Part shown: positions 7,581 to 14,660 of the stretch, piece by piece
Layout of the letters: each line of letters starts with the position of its first letter
How positions within the stretch are numbered: the stretch's first letter is position 1
Assembly: GCA_028870615.1 (NCBI GenBank)
Contig: JAGWPH010000226.1
Location: forward strand, 1-18,002
Origin: Betaproteobacteria bacterium
Lineage (GTDB): Bacteria; Pseudomonadota; Gammaproteobacteria; Burkholderiales; Ferrovaceae
Length of the DNA: 18,002 nt
Direction of reading: 5' to 3'
The notes under the pieces: generated by a model
Told to the model about the DNA's origin: nothing
The model's input: only the letters and a program-made list of their open reading frames with translations
Database searches by the model: none
Translations under genes and position numbers: made by a program

Positions 7581-8327
7581 CTATTTCCAGGATACGAGTT
7601 CCCACTCCAGGTAATCCTCCCGCATATCCCCGCCCCGGTCCTCGATAAAGTAGCGGCCGGTACTGCGACGTACGATCCAGCGGCCGATTTCGGGAACCAG
7701 CCAAAGTGTTTCCATACGGTCGCTATAAAGCCGGAAGATCAATTCGTCGCTTTGATAATTGATCATGTTGGAAAACTTCAGGGCCTGGAATTTACCAGCA
7801 GGCGTGGTAATTTCTTCCCAGGCCACGGCCTCCATGTTCAATATCCAGTAATAATTGAAACCGGGGTGCCCCACGACCTCGTATTGCGACCGGAAATGCC
7901 CAGACCAGCCCGGCCTCAATTCCAATGGCCACAACGGGAGAGCCGTTGAAAAACGCGGTGCGGGTGTCCAGTGAGAGTCTTGCAATATCATGCCCCATGG
8001 ACCTTGAATTTCGTCAGGCAAGGCTCCGATTTTGCTGCTGGTCCGCTGGATCCGGATCTTATCGCCAACGGCCACCACTTTCTCGGTAATCACGCCGAGC
8101 GCATCCTGGTTGTACACATTGCGAAGTGCATAAACCCATTCCTGGCCCACTTCCGGCGGACGAACTTTTGGCAGCACGGAAGGCCCTGGCATCGAGGGCC
8201 CCCGGGGGCCGGACAAAGGCGTAACGCAGGCGGCGGGCAGAGTCGCGAGGACCAAGAGCAAGGATCTCCTGCGCAGATCAACTTCGCGCTTGGCCAAGTT
8301 TAGGAAATGATTTCCCGATGTGTTCAT
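7581..8327 (-). CDS. Uncharacterised lipoprotein
   Basis: 248 residues from ATG 8327; a longer version from TTG 8375 adds 16 residues but has no better ribosome site. The N-terminus has a basic stretch (LRRRSLLL) followed by LATLPAAC, a lipobox-like end with Cys near residue 34, and then a Pro-rich linker (SGPRGPSMPGPS). The rest is beta-rich: PPEVGQEWVYALRN, ITEKVVAVGDKIRI, ITTPAGKFQALKF, then ETLWLVPEIGRWIVRRSTG. The pattern of a GKF-x-ALK strand followed by LWxxPEIGRWV resembles DUF3108-like envelope proteins. That comparison is from memory and weak; no function is claimed. It converges on livF and probably has its own promoter. Confidence 0.75.
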   Translation of the reverse strand: MNTSGNHFLNLAKREVDLRRRSLLLVLATLPAACVTPLSGPRGPSMPGPSVLPKVRPPEVGQEWVYALRNVYNQDALGVITEKVVAVGDKIRIQRTSSKIGALPDEIQGPWGMILQDSHWTPAPRFSTALPLWPLELRPGWSGHFRSQYEVVGHPGFNYYWILNMEAVAWEEITTPAGKFQALKFSNMINYQSDELIFRLYSDRMETLWLVPEIGRWIVRRSTGRYFIEDRGGDMREDYLEWELVSWK

Positions 8328-8390
8328 AGCGATATCTTTACAAAATGTTACAGCCACAGAACTCAGGCTGATCAAGGGTCGGGGTTCATT

Positions 8391-8504
8391 ATGAACCTTT
8401 TGTTCACAATTGTGCTGGTTCTTTGTCCTGTACTCAACGGGATGATTTTTCTCAACGTCGAGCAGCCTCTCCTGCCGCGTGAAGGCGGTGATGACCCCTG
8501 GTGA
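8391..8504 (+). CDS. Possible small hydrophobic peptide
   Basis: A 37-codon frame starting at ATG 8391, with a G-rich stretch (GGGG, about 7 bases upstream) as a weak ribosome site. The product starts with a single hydrophobic helix (MNLLFTIVLVLCPVLNG) and ends with a polar tail. It lies between two minus-strand genes. I do not recognise it. Chance hydrophobic frames of this size are common, so this is only a candidate. Confidence 0.22.
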   Translation: MNLLFTIVLVLCPVLNGMIFLNVEQPLLPREGGDDPW

Positions 8505-8522
8505 AGAGGGTCAGATAATGCT

Positions 8523-8708
8523 TCAAGAATGCCTGTTGGCATCCTTGACGCCTTCCCTTGCGTCACCGTAGATTTTTTCTGATTTTCCGGATATTTGTTT
8601 GCTTAACCCTCTGACTTGCTGCTCTCTGTTTCCGACCATTTTCCCTGTGGATTCTTGCACTTTACCAGCGACGTCCTTTATGACTCCCTTGACTTGATCT
8701 TTATTCAT
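8523..8708 (-). CDS. CsbD-like small stress protein
   Basis: 61 residues, the normal size for the CsbD/YjbJ family. It starts MNKDQVKGVIKDVAGKVQESTGKM, the typical KGxxKxxxGKVQExxGK pattern, and has a second amphipathic helix rich in Gln and Lys. ATG 8708 has GGAG (minus strand 8719-8716) 7 bases upstream. CsbD-like proteins are abundant stress-induced cytosolic proteins in many bacteria, with no agreed biochemical role. It is divergent from the lmo0937/DUF883/YqjE/YqjK genes across a 210-base spacer that carries a paired motif. Confidence 0.9.
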   Translation of the reverse strand: MNKDQVKGVIKDVAGKVQESTGKMVGNREQQVRGLSKQISGKSEKIYGDAREGVKDANRHS

Positions 8709-8783
8709 TACCAGACTCCGTTATATTCATTGGCGGGCACGCTCCCCGCGGAAAGCCATCATCAAACGCCTCGTTGGCCCCGG

Positions 8784-8795
8784 TCTGTACGGTAG
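8784..8795 (-). promoter_or_regulatory. TACCGTACAGA motif facing the csbD-like gene
   Basis: On the minus strand this reads CTACCGTACAGA and lies 75 bases before the csbD-like start. It matches TTACCGCACAGA on the plus strand at 8845-8856 (10 of 12 positions, 10 of 11 within TACCGyACAGA). The two copies point away from each other, each toward one arm of the divergent gene pair. They are probably binding sites for a shared stress regulator or part of a shared promoter class. Between this copy and the csbD-like gene, a GCGGG/CCCGC hairpin (8733-8749) lies in the expected leader. Confidence 0.45.
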
Positions 8796-8844
8796 CGAAC
8801 CCATGAAGCCAGCAGTGTTCTTCAATGTCTCCCCGGAAAGTGTG

Positions 8845-8856
8845 TTACCGCACAGA
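8845..8856 (+). promoter_or_regulatory. TTACCGCACAGA motif facing the lmo0937-family gene
   Basis: Plus-strand copy of the element described at 8784-8795, ending 62 bases before the ATG of the lmo0937-family gene. It is itself partly palindromic (TGTG-TTACCG-CACA, 8841-8854). No good sigma70 -35/-10 pair can be recognised downstream of it, which would fit a site that is part of an alternative promoter or an activator site. Confidence 0.45.
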
Positions 8857-8918
8857 GATCATTTGAAAACAAGACGAGCATGCTAAGGAGTAATATGTGA
8901 ATTCAAGGAGCGGTCAAC

Positions 8919-9065
8919 ATGCTCGGAACAGTTGCGGTTGTCTTGATTGTCCTCTGGTTGCTTGGTGTGGTCTCCTCCTACACTCTGGGCGGCTTCATTC
9001 ATATTCTTCTGGTCATAGCAGTCGTAGTGATATTGATACGCGTCATTCAAGGTCGCAGCTTGTAG
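8919..9065 (+). CDS. lmo0937-family (DUF5670) small membrane protein
   Basis: 48 residues, easily missed because of size. ATG 8919 has a strong ribosome site AAGGAG (8905-8910), 8 bases upstream. The product is a hydrophobic helix (VAVVLIVLWLLGVVSSYT), the conserved turn YTLGGFIHILL, a second helix (VIAVVVILIRVI) and the tail QGRSL. The LWLLGxVSSYTLGGFIHxLLVIAxVVxLIRxIQGR pattern is diagnostic of the lmo0937 family. Such proteins often sit next to CsbD, DUF883 and BON-domain stress genes; biochemical function is unknown. First gene of the plus-strand arm. Confidence 0.92.
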   Translation: MLGTVAVVLIVLWLLGVVSSYTLGGFIHILLVIAVVVILIRVIQGRSL

Positions 9066-9098
9066 CAACACTGGAATTTTTATATTAAGGAATTCACC

Positions 9099-9446
9099 AT
9101 GAACGCGATAGAGTCAGCAACAGAGAAAAGCATGAGAAAGCTATCTGATGAAGTTACCAAAGAGCAGTTGATCGCCGATTTCAAGGTGGTGATGGCAGAT
9201 GCCGAAGCCCTGCTGAAAGCCTCGGCCAACCAGGGCGGCGAAAAACTGGCCGAAGTGCGTGCCAGGGCTGAAGAATCCCTCAGAGCGGTAAAAGCCAGAA
9301 TGGCCGAGACACAAACGGCAATGCTTGCCAAAACCAAAGCGGCGGCTGATGTTACCGACGCTTACGTCCACGAGAACCCCTGGAAAGCCATCGGTATCTC
9401 CGCCGGTTTGGGCCTGGTGATCGGCCTGCTTATCGGACGCCGTTAG
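9099..9446 (+). CDS. DUF883-family (ElaB/YqjD-like) membrane-anchored protein
   Basis: 115 residues. ATG 9099 follows AAGGAA. Residues 10-90 form a long amphipathic, probably coiled-coil helix rich in Ala, Glu and Lys (DFKVVMADAEALLKASANQ, then AEVRARAEESLRAVKARM). This is followed by the conserved DAYVHENPWKAIGISAGLG and a C-terminal membrane helix ending in GRR. This is the ElaB/YqjD/YgaM architecture. E. coli YqjD is reported as a tail-anchored inner-membrane protein that associates with ribosomes in stationary phase; whether this copy does so is unknown. It is followed by YqjE- and YqjK-like genes, the same order as yqjD-yqjE-yqjK in enterobacteria. Confidence 0.9.
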   Translation: MNAIESATEKSMRKLSDEVTKEQLIADFKVVMADAEALLKASANQGGEKLAEVRARAEESLRAVKARMAETQTAMLAKTKAAADVTDAYVHENPWKAIGISAGLGLVIGLLIGRR

Positions 9447-9456
9447 GCGCTTGGCC

Positions 9457-9849
9457 ATGGCTGAGAAAACGCCCGGCAAGCATACTGGGCTGTTTGCTTC
9501 GCTGACAAGTCTCGCAACAACGCTGGTTGCAATTGCGCATACCCGCCTCGATCTGTTGTCCAACGACCTGGAGGAAGAGCGCGAGCATCTGTTGTCGTTG
9601 CTGATCTTGACACTGGCGGCCCTGTTTTTCCTCGGGGTTGGCGTGGTTCTGGCGATCATACTGTTAGTAGCCGCATTCTGGGATACGAACCGCCTTCTTG
9701 TGCTGGGGTTGCTTGCCGGATTATTTCTGGCAAGCGGTCTGGCAGCATGGGCAGTTGCCTTGCACAAAGCAAGAACAAAACCCAAGCTATTTGCGGCCAG
9801 CCTGTCGGAATTGCTCAAAGATCGACAGCGAATCGGCTCTCGTTTTTGA
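9457..9849 (+). CDS. yqjE: YqjE-like membrane protein (phage-holin-like fold family)
   Basis: 130 residues from ATG 9457 (the TTG at 9451 is less likely). N-terminal amphipathic segment (GLFASLTSLATTLVAIAHTRLDLLSNDLEEER), the pattern of the Phage_holin_3_6/YqjE family, then two membrane helices (residues about 47-73 and 80-103, LILTLAALFFLGVGVVLAII and LLVLGLLAGLFLASGLAAW) and a basic C-terminus. Despite the family name this is a chromosomal envelope protein and not evidence of a prophage. It lies 10 bases after the DUF883 gene; its stop overlaps the next start (TGATG). Operon with its neighbours is very likely. Confidence 0.85.
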   Translation: MAEKTPGKHTGLFASLTSLATTLVAIAHTRLDLLSNDLEEEREHLLSLLILTLAALFFLGVGVVLAIILLVAAFWDTNRLLVLGLLAGLFLASGLAAWAVALHKARTKPKLFAASLSELLKDRQRIGSRF

Positions 9850-10139
9850 TGAACGATAAATTAAAACGGCTGGCGGAACGCCGCGAACATCTGGTCGCTC
9901 AGTCTGCATTCCAACGCGTCACGTTGGCACAAAACCTCGAGCCGTGGCTCATGCCCCTGTCCCTGGCTGACCAGGGACTGGCTGCGCTCCGTTTTATCAA
10001 GAACCACCCTGCCTGGATCGTTGGCGGTGGCGTCTTGCTTTCGACGCTGCGTTCTGATTCCCTCGGAAAATGCCTGAGAAGCGGCTGGATTGCGTGGCTG
10101 TTCATCAGGGGTCTGAGGGCCAAGTGGTCCGGGGACTAG
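9849..10139 (+). CDS. yqjK: YqjK-like small protein
   Basis: 96 residues from ATG 9849, which overlaps the yqjE-like stop (TGATG), so translation is coupled. The frame is open further upstream, but that part is the yqjE-like coding region. The N-terminus (LKRLAERREHLVAQSAFQR) matches the start of YqjK-like proteins, which carry a RR-x-x-L-x-x-x-x-x-x-QR pattern. A short hydrophobic region around NHPAWIVGGGVLLSTL follows, where related proteins have a single membrane segment. Function unknown. Last gene of the lmo0937/DUF883/YqjE/YqjK group. Confidence 0.8.
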   Translation: MNDKLKRLAERREHLVAQSAFQRVTLAQNLEPWLMPLSLADQGLAALRFIKNHPAWIVGGGVLLSTLRSDSLGKCLRSGWIAWLFIRGLRAKWSGD

Positions 10140-10149
10140 GGTCAGACCC
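10139..10149. repeat. GGGTC-A-GACCC palindrome between converging genes
   Basis: A perfect short palindrome sits in the 13-base gap between the yqjK-like stop and the end of the LOG-family gene. AGGGTCAGA here (10138-10146) also occurs at 8507-8515, where it is part of the inverted repeat TGACCC / GGGTCA (8492-8497, 8508-8513). As a terminator it is weak: the stem is 4 base pairs at most and there is no T run. It may instead be a scrap of a dispersed intergenic repeat. Confidence 0.3.
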
Positions 10150-10152
10150 AAA

Positions 10153-11097
10153 CTACAAGTCGCTGCCATTGGCTTGATGCCAGTGGTTTACGCTGTCCCA
10201 GACTTCCTGGGCAGTTTCGGCATACCAAAACAGATCGATATCCTCACCATCGATGTGGCCATGTTCCAGCAGGAAATCGGTATTGAGTACGCTGCGCCAG
10301 AAGGCCTCACCCACCAGCACGATAGGCATCGGCGCCACTTTGCGGGTCTGCACCAAGGTCAGGGCGCCGAGCAATTCATCCAGCGTGCCAAAACCACCGG
10401 GCAAGGCAACCAACGCCGCCGCACGCTTCATGAAATGCAGCTTGCGCAGGGCAAAATAATGAAACTGAAAGCACAGACCGGGTGTGACATAGGGGTTGGG
10501 GAATTGCTCGCGCGGCAACGTGATGTTGAGCCCCACACTGTGCGCTCCCACGTCGAACGCCCCACGATTGGCAGCCTCCATCCCCCCCGGCCCTCCGCCC
10601 GTCATGATGACCAGACGCGAATCGTGGGGCCCCTCTCCCGACTGCCCGACAAGCCGCCCGAGCTCCCGCCCCACGTCGTAGTAATGCGACAGCTCCATCC
10701 GTCGCTCAGCCAGATGCAGATAGCGTAGTTTGGCTTCGTCTTCGGGATGCGCGGAAAGTTCGTGACGGGCTGCTTCGAGTTCGCGACGTGCTGTCTCAGG
10801 TTCACGCAGACGGGTACTGCCAAAGACCACGATGGTCCGTTCAATACCATACGCCGCCATCCCTTGTTCTGCCTTGAGATAATCCAGCTGCAAACGTGTC
10901 CCCCGGGTTGCATCGGTATGCAAAAAATCCAGGTCGCGATCGGGCTCGATATAGGAAGGGTTGCTCATCACCGTCTGCTGACGCGCGGCCGCAGTGGCAT
11001 CTTCCGCCGCCAGTTTGGGATGCGCCCAGGGCAACGGTTCGCGCCGATCAACGGGATTGGGTGGGGCGGGAAAAGGGCGGCGGCGGCGCGTCATCAT
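10153..11097 (-). CDS. LOG-family protein (TIGR00730-type Rossmann fold; probable nucleotide phosphoribohydrolase)
   Basis: 314 residues. A Rossmann-like core starts at IVVFGSTRL (about residue 90) and contains [18 protein letters not shown] and the diagnostic PGGFGTLDE, followed by a Lys-rich FMKRAAAL segment upstream of it. PGGxGTxxE is the substrate and catalytic signature of LOG phosphoribohydrolases, which cleave cytokinin-type or plain nucleoside monophosphates to base and ribose phosphate. Compared with the short LOG type (about 190 residues) this protein has an 85-residue polar N-terminal extension, a form seen in other proteobacteria. Its ATG overlaps the trpE stop (ATGA), so it is in the rpe-trpE operon. 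Exact substrate unknown. Confidence 0.85.
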   Translation of the reverse strand: MMTRRRRPFPAPPNPVDRREPLPWAHPKLAAEDATAAARQQTVMSNPSYIEPDRDLDFLHTDATRGTRLQLDYLKAEQGMAAYGIERTIVVFGSTRLREPETARRELEAARHELSAHPEDEAKLRYLHLAERRMELSHYYDVGRELGRLVGQSGEGPHDSRLVIMTGGGPGGMEAANRGAFDVGAHSVGLNITLPREQFPNPYVTPGLCFQFHYFALRKLHFMKRAAALVALPGGFGTLDELLGALTLVQTRKVAPMPIVLVGEAFWRSVLNTDFLLEHGHIDGEDIDLFWYAETAQEVWDSVNHWHQANGSDL

Positions 11098-12557
11098 TCC
11101 AACCCCTGCAGTGCCAATTGGGCAGCGCGCAACACGGCCTTGGACTTGTTAACCGTTTCCTGCCATTCGGACTCGGGCACCGAATCCGCCACGATGCCTC
11201 CTCCGACCTGTACCACCAGGGTCTTGTCTTTGACGACTGCGGTGCGAATGGCAATGGCCAGATCCATGTTGCCGTCAAAGCCCAGATAACCCACCGCACC
11301 ACCATAAACACCGCGGCGAGTCGGTTCCAGTTCGTCAATAATTTCCATGGCACGCACCTTGGCGGCACCGCTCAGCGTCCCTGCAGGGAATGTGGCACGC
11401 AGCACATCGAGCGGGCCCATGCCCGGTTTAAGACGCCCTTCGACATTGGAAACGATATGCATTACGTGGGAGTAACGTTCGATGACCATGTTTTCCGTCA
11501 CCTTGACTGAGCCTGTCTCGGCAATCCGTCCCACATCGTTGCGCCCCAAATCCATCAACATGACATGCTCGGCAATCTCCTTGGGATCGGCCAGCAACTC
11601 GCGCGCCAACGCCTGGTCCTCCTCGGTTGTCTTGCCACGCGGTCGGGTCCCGGCAATCGGACGCAGGGTGACCGTGTTGTCTTCCAGCCGTACCAGGATT
11701 TCTGGCGAGGCGCCCACGACTTGAAAATCGTCAAAATGGTAATAGAACATGTAGGGTGACGGATTGAGCTGGCGCAACGCGCGGTACAACATCAGCGGCG
11801 GCGCATCAAACCCCTGGCGGATACGCCGGCTCAAGACCACCTGCATGATGTCGCCGTCACGAATGTAGGCTTTGGCGCGCGCGACCATGGCCTGGTAGGC
11901 CGCCGGGTCCTGATCGGACACTGCCGGGGCCACCAGCTGCGGCGTAAGCTCGGGAAGGGACACGGGTTGTTTGAGTTGTTCGCGCAATGTGGCAAGGCGC
12001 CCTCGCGCCCGGGCATAGCCTTGCGGATCGCCGGCATCGGCATAGACGATGAGATGCAACTGCCCCGAAAGGTTGTCAATGACGGCAAGTTCGGTGGTGA
12101 GCAACAGCAGGATGTCCGGCGTGCCGGTGTCATCGGTTTTCCATCCGGCAGCAAGACGCGGCTCGATATAGCGCACGATGTCGTAGCCAAAATAACCTGC
12201 GAACCCACCGCAAAATCGCGGTAGCCCGGTCAAGGGAGCAGCCTTGAAACGCTTGGTGTAATGCTCGATAAAGGTCAGCGGATCTCCAACCTCAAACAAT
12301 TCTGTGGGGGTTCCTTCGGTTTCTACAGCCACCTGGTAGCGGGTCACACGCAACCGGGTCGCGGCAGGCAGGCCCACGAAAGAATAGCGCCCGAAACGCT
12401 CACCGCCCTGTACCGATTCCAGCAGATAAGAATAGGGGCGATTGGCAAGCTTGGCGTAAACCGACAGTGGGGTGTCAAGATCCGCGAGAGTGGTCAGTAC
12501 GACGGGAATCTGGTTATAGCCTGCCTTCGCGAGGTCCTGAAATTCGGCTTCTGTCAT
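11094..12557 (-). CDS. trpE: Anthranilate synthase component I
   Basis: 487 residues, normal length. It makes anthranilate from chorismate, the first step of tryptophan synthesis, using ammonia from the TrpG subunit. The N-terminal part has the LLES motif (residues 45-48), the tryptophan feedback site in TrpE and a point against PabB. The chorismate-binding domain shows [44 protein letters not shown], and GVYGGAVGY with AIAIRT. ATG 12557 overlaps the rpe stop (ATGA). trpG does not follow; the next gene is a LOG-family gene, so the amidotransferase subunit must be encoded elsewhere. No leader peptide or attenuator was seen, as expected for an internal gene. Confidence 0.95.
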   Translation of the reverse strand: MTEAEFQDLAKAGYNQIPVVLTTLADLDTPLSVYAKLANRPYSYLLESVQGGERFGRYSFVGLPAATRLRVTRYQVAVETEGTPTELFEVGDPLTFIEHYTKRFKAAPLTGLPRFCGGFAGYFGYDIVRYIEPRLAAGWKTDDTGTPDILLLLTTELAVIDNLSGQLHLIVYADAGDPQGYARARGRLATLREQLKQPVSLPELTPQLVAPAVSDQDPAAYQAMVARAKAYIRDGDIMQVVLSRRIRQGFDAPPLMLYRALRQLNPSPYMFYYHFDDFQVVGASPEILVRLEDNTVTLRPIAGTRPRGKTTEEDQALARELLADPKEIAEHVMLMDLGRNDVGRIAETGSVKVTENMVIERYSHVMHIVSNVEGRLKPGMGPLDVLRATFPAGTLSGAAKVRAMEIIDELEPTRRGVYGGAVGYLGFDGNMDLAIAIRTAVVKDKTLVVQVGGGIVADSVPESEWQETVNKSKAVLRAAQLALQGLE

Positions 12558-13213
12558 CGTGCCAACTCGGCGCGCATGGCAGCGATGGTTGCACGATAAT
12601 CCTGGGCATTGAAAATAGCCGAGCCCGCCACGAAAGTATCAGCCCCGGCTTTTGCAACGGCATGAATGTTGTCCACTTTGACGCCGCCGTCCACTTCCAG
12701 CCAGATGTCGCGTCCACTTGCCGCAATGCGCCGACGTGCTTCGCGCAATTTGTCGAGGGCTGAAGGAATGAAGGATTGCCCTCCAAAGCCTGGATTGACC
12801 GACATGATCAGGATGAGATCGAGCTTATCCATGACATGGTCGAGATAGTTAAGTGGCGTGGCGGGGTTGAATACCAGCCCGGCCTTGCACCCTTGCTCGC
12901 GAATCAACTGCAGGGTGCGGTCCACATGCTCGGAAGCTTCGGGGTGGAAGCTGATGATGTCGGCACCGGCCTTGGCAAAATCCGGAATGATGCGGTCCAC
13001 CGGCTTGACCATCAAGTGCACGTCGATGGGCGCCTGGGTATGGGGCCGGATGGCCGAACACACCAGGGGTCCAATGGTCAGATTGGGCACGTAGTGGTTA
13101 TCCATCACATCAAAGTGGATGATGTCCGCTCCGGCAGCGATGACCGAGGAAACTTCCTCGCCCAGGCGGGCAAAGTCGGCAGAAAGGATACTGGGTGCAA
13201 TGCGGAATGTCAT
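12554..13213 (-). CDS. rpe: Ribulose-phosphate 3-epimerase
   Basis: 219 residues from ATG 13213; the open frame extends 11 codons further, but only this ATG gives the conserved start [20 protein letters not shown], with GGAG 11 bases upstream. It interconverts ribulose 5-phosphate and xylulose 5-phosphate in the pentose phosphate or Calvin cycle. TIM-barrel metal and catalytic motifs are all present: [36 protein letters not shown] and the phosphate-binding end VAGSAIF. It is divergent from mltA, a conserved arrangement in betaproteobacteria. It overlaps trpE by four bases; gph (phosphoglycolate phosphatase), often between rpe and trpE in relatives, is missing here. Confidence 0.96.
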   Translation of the reverse strand: MTFRIAPSILSADFARLGEEVSSVIAAGADIIHFDVMDNHYVPNLTIGPLVCSAIRPHTQAPIDVHLMVKPVDRIIPDFAKAGADIISFHPEASEHVDRTLQLIREQGCKAGLVFNPATPLNYLDHVMDKLDLILIMSVNPGFGGQSFIPSALDKLREARRRIAASGRDIWLEVDGGVKVDNIHAVAKAGADTFVAGSAIFNAQDYRATIAAMRAELAR

Positions 13214-13257
13214 GGCAACGAATGCTCCAGAAAAAATTAGCCACAATTCAAAGGGCC

Positions 13258-13266
13258 ATTCTAGCA
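13258..13266 (-). promoter_or_regulatory. Candidate promoter of the rpe-trpE-LOG operon
   Basis: On the minus strand TGCTAGAAT reads as an extended -10 box (TGn followed by TAGAAT, 13263-13258). It would place the transcription start near 13251, about 38 bases before the rpe ATG. No good -35 box is visible at the right distance, which an extended -10 can tolerate. It lies in the 92-base divergent spacer shared with mltA. Confidence 0.5.
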
Positions 13267-13305
13267 GAGTGTTTGAGGCTTCTTGTTGAAAAGGAGCGGC
13301 GTTTA

Positions 13306-14607
13306 GTGTGCAATGGCAGGATGCGTCTGCTCCCTATCGCTCTATGTGTTTTGTTGCTATCCGGCTGTGCCGGACCGCAGCCCGCAACATTACCCTCCCT
13401 TCCCGCCAGTCTGGCAGAACCCCTGCCCGGGCCATTGCCGAGCGAGGCTGAAACCAACCCCGAAGATCTGCCCCCCGTCACTTGTCCTGCCGACGCGCCT
13501 TTGGCGGGCGCCGCTGCGGCCTCGGGTACAGCGATGCCAGCTCTCCCGCGCGGAAAACTGGTAGCCGCAAAATTTTCTGGATTGCCACATTGGACGCGCA
13601 GTTTTGATACCAAGACCTGGACGGCCTTTCTGGAAAGTTGCACCGTGCTCAGCAAACAGGCCCCCTGGAGTGCCATCTGCGCTGACGCTGCGCGCGTTCC
13701 GTTGCACCCTGGTCATGCCGCCCTCCGGTCGTTTTTCGAAACGCATTTCGACCCCTGGCTGGTGGTCAATGGCGACGGTTCCAATACGGGGCTGGTCACC
13801 GGGTATTACGAACCTTTGCTCCATGGCAGCCCGGTCCACACTCCGCAGTATCACTACGCCCTCTACGCGCCCCCCAGTGATCTGCTGACAGTGGAACTGG
13901 GCGAGCTCTTTCCGGAACTCAAAGGCCGGCGCGTGCGCGGGCGCCTGCAGGGAAACCGGGTGGTGCCCTATCTCACCCGTGCCGAAATTGAAGTGGAAGA
14001 TGCGCCCTTGATGGGGCAGGAACTGGCTTGGGTAGACAATCCGGTGGACCTGTTTTTTCTGCAGATTCAGGGCTCCGGGCGCATCGTCTTCAATGATGGT
14101 TCCCAGATGCGGGTAGGCTACGCGGACCAGAACGGGCATCCGTTCCGTTCCGTTGGCCGGTTGCTGATTCAGCGCGGTGAGCTCCCCCCCGGCCAGGTCA
14201 CCTTGCAAGGAATCAAGGCGTGGGCCACGGCGCATCCCGATCAGGTGACCGAACTGCTGGATGCCAACCCCAGTTACGTGTTCTTCCGCCGGTTACCCGA
14301 TAACTTACCGGGGCCGCTGGGTGCGCTGGGGGTCCCCCTCACCTCGGGAGCAAGCATCGCTGTGGACCCCCGGGTGATCCCCCTGGGCGCTCCAGTCTTT
14401 CTTGACACCACCCAGCCCAACAGCAAGGTGCCCCTGCGTCGCCTGGTCATGGCTCAAGACACGGGGGGCGCCATCAATGGCGCCGTCCGGGCCGACTTGT
14501 TCTGGGGTTATGGCAGTGGCACGGAGCAGAAAGCAGGATCCATGAAACAGGCTGGACGCATGTGGTTGCTGTATCCGCGGGGGTTGACCCCTCCCGAGCC
14601 CCGCTAG
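13306..14607 (+). CDS. mltA: Membrane-bound lytic murein transglycosylase A
   Basis: 433 residues from GTG 13306, or 428 from ATG 13321. I chose GTG because AAGGAG (13291-13296) lies 9 bases before it but 24 bases before the ATG; both give the same signal peptide. Lipobox LSGC (Cys21 from the GTG) marks an outer-membrane lipoprotein. MltA cleaves peptidoglycan glycan strands between MurNAc and GlcNAc to form 1,6-anhydro ends. The MltA domain shows VTGYYEP (164-170), [19 protein letters not shown] and [13 protein letters not shown]. The C-terminal 3D domain carries [17 protein letters not shown], where the first Asp (residue 385) belongs to the Asp cluster including the catalytic residue. The 90-residue linker after the lipobox is Pro/Ala-rich. 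Confidence 0.94.
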   Translation: MCNGRMRLLPIALCVLLLSGCAGPQPATLPSLPASLAEPLPGPLPSEAETNPEDLPPVTCPADAPLAGAAAASGTAMPALPRGKLVAAKFSGLPHWTRSFDTKTWTAFLESCTVLSKQAPWSAICADAARVPLHPGHAALRSFFETHFDPWLVVNGDGSNTGLVTGYYEPLLHGSPVHTPQYHYALYAPPSDLLTVELGELFPELKGRRVRGRLQGNRVVPYLTRAEIEVEDAPLMGQELAWVDNPVDLFFLQIQGSGRIVFNDGSQMRVGYADQNGHPFRSVGRLLIQRGELPPGQVTLQGIKAWATAHPDQVTELLDANPSYVFFRRLPDNLPGPLGALGVPLTSGASIAVDPRVIPLGAPVFLDTTQPNSKVPLRRLVMAQDTGGAINGAVRADLFWGYGSGTEQKAGSMKQAGRMWLLYPRGLTPPEPR

Positions 14608-14622
14608 CCACTCCCATCCGGT

Positions 14623-14628
14623 TATAAT
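14623..14628 (+). promoter_or_regulatory. Candidate -10 box for hemA
   Basis: A perfect TATAAT lies between mltA and hemA. A start point is expected near 14635. There is no good -35 box at 16-18 bases; TTGACC at 14584-14589 is 33 bases away, too far. If used, the mRNA leader would be about 8 bases to TTG 14643 or about 26 bases to TTG 14661, which favours the second start for hemA. Confidence 0.45.
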
Positions 14629-14660
14629 GCACGGTTACTGTTTTGAATCCGGACAAGCAT

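Noticed and set aside
8897..9088. 63-codon frame with its own AAGGAG overlapping the lmo0937-family gene
   Set aside because: The product is rich in Cys, Ser and His with no family resemblance, whereas the other frame is a clear lmo0937-family protein. The leader arrangement is kept as a separate low-interest finding.
9457..9849. Prophage lysis gene because of the holin-like fold
   Set aside because: The yqjD-yqjE-yqjK type context, absence of phage genes and chromosomal gene style point to the YqjE stress-envelope family.
13390..14235. 281-codon minus-strand frame opposite mltA
   Set aside because: It is an antisense shadow of a clear mltA gene, with no domain features.
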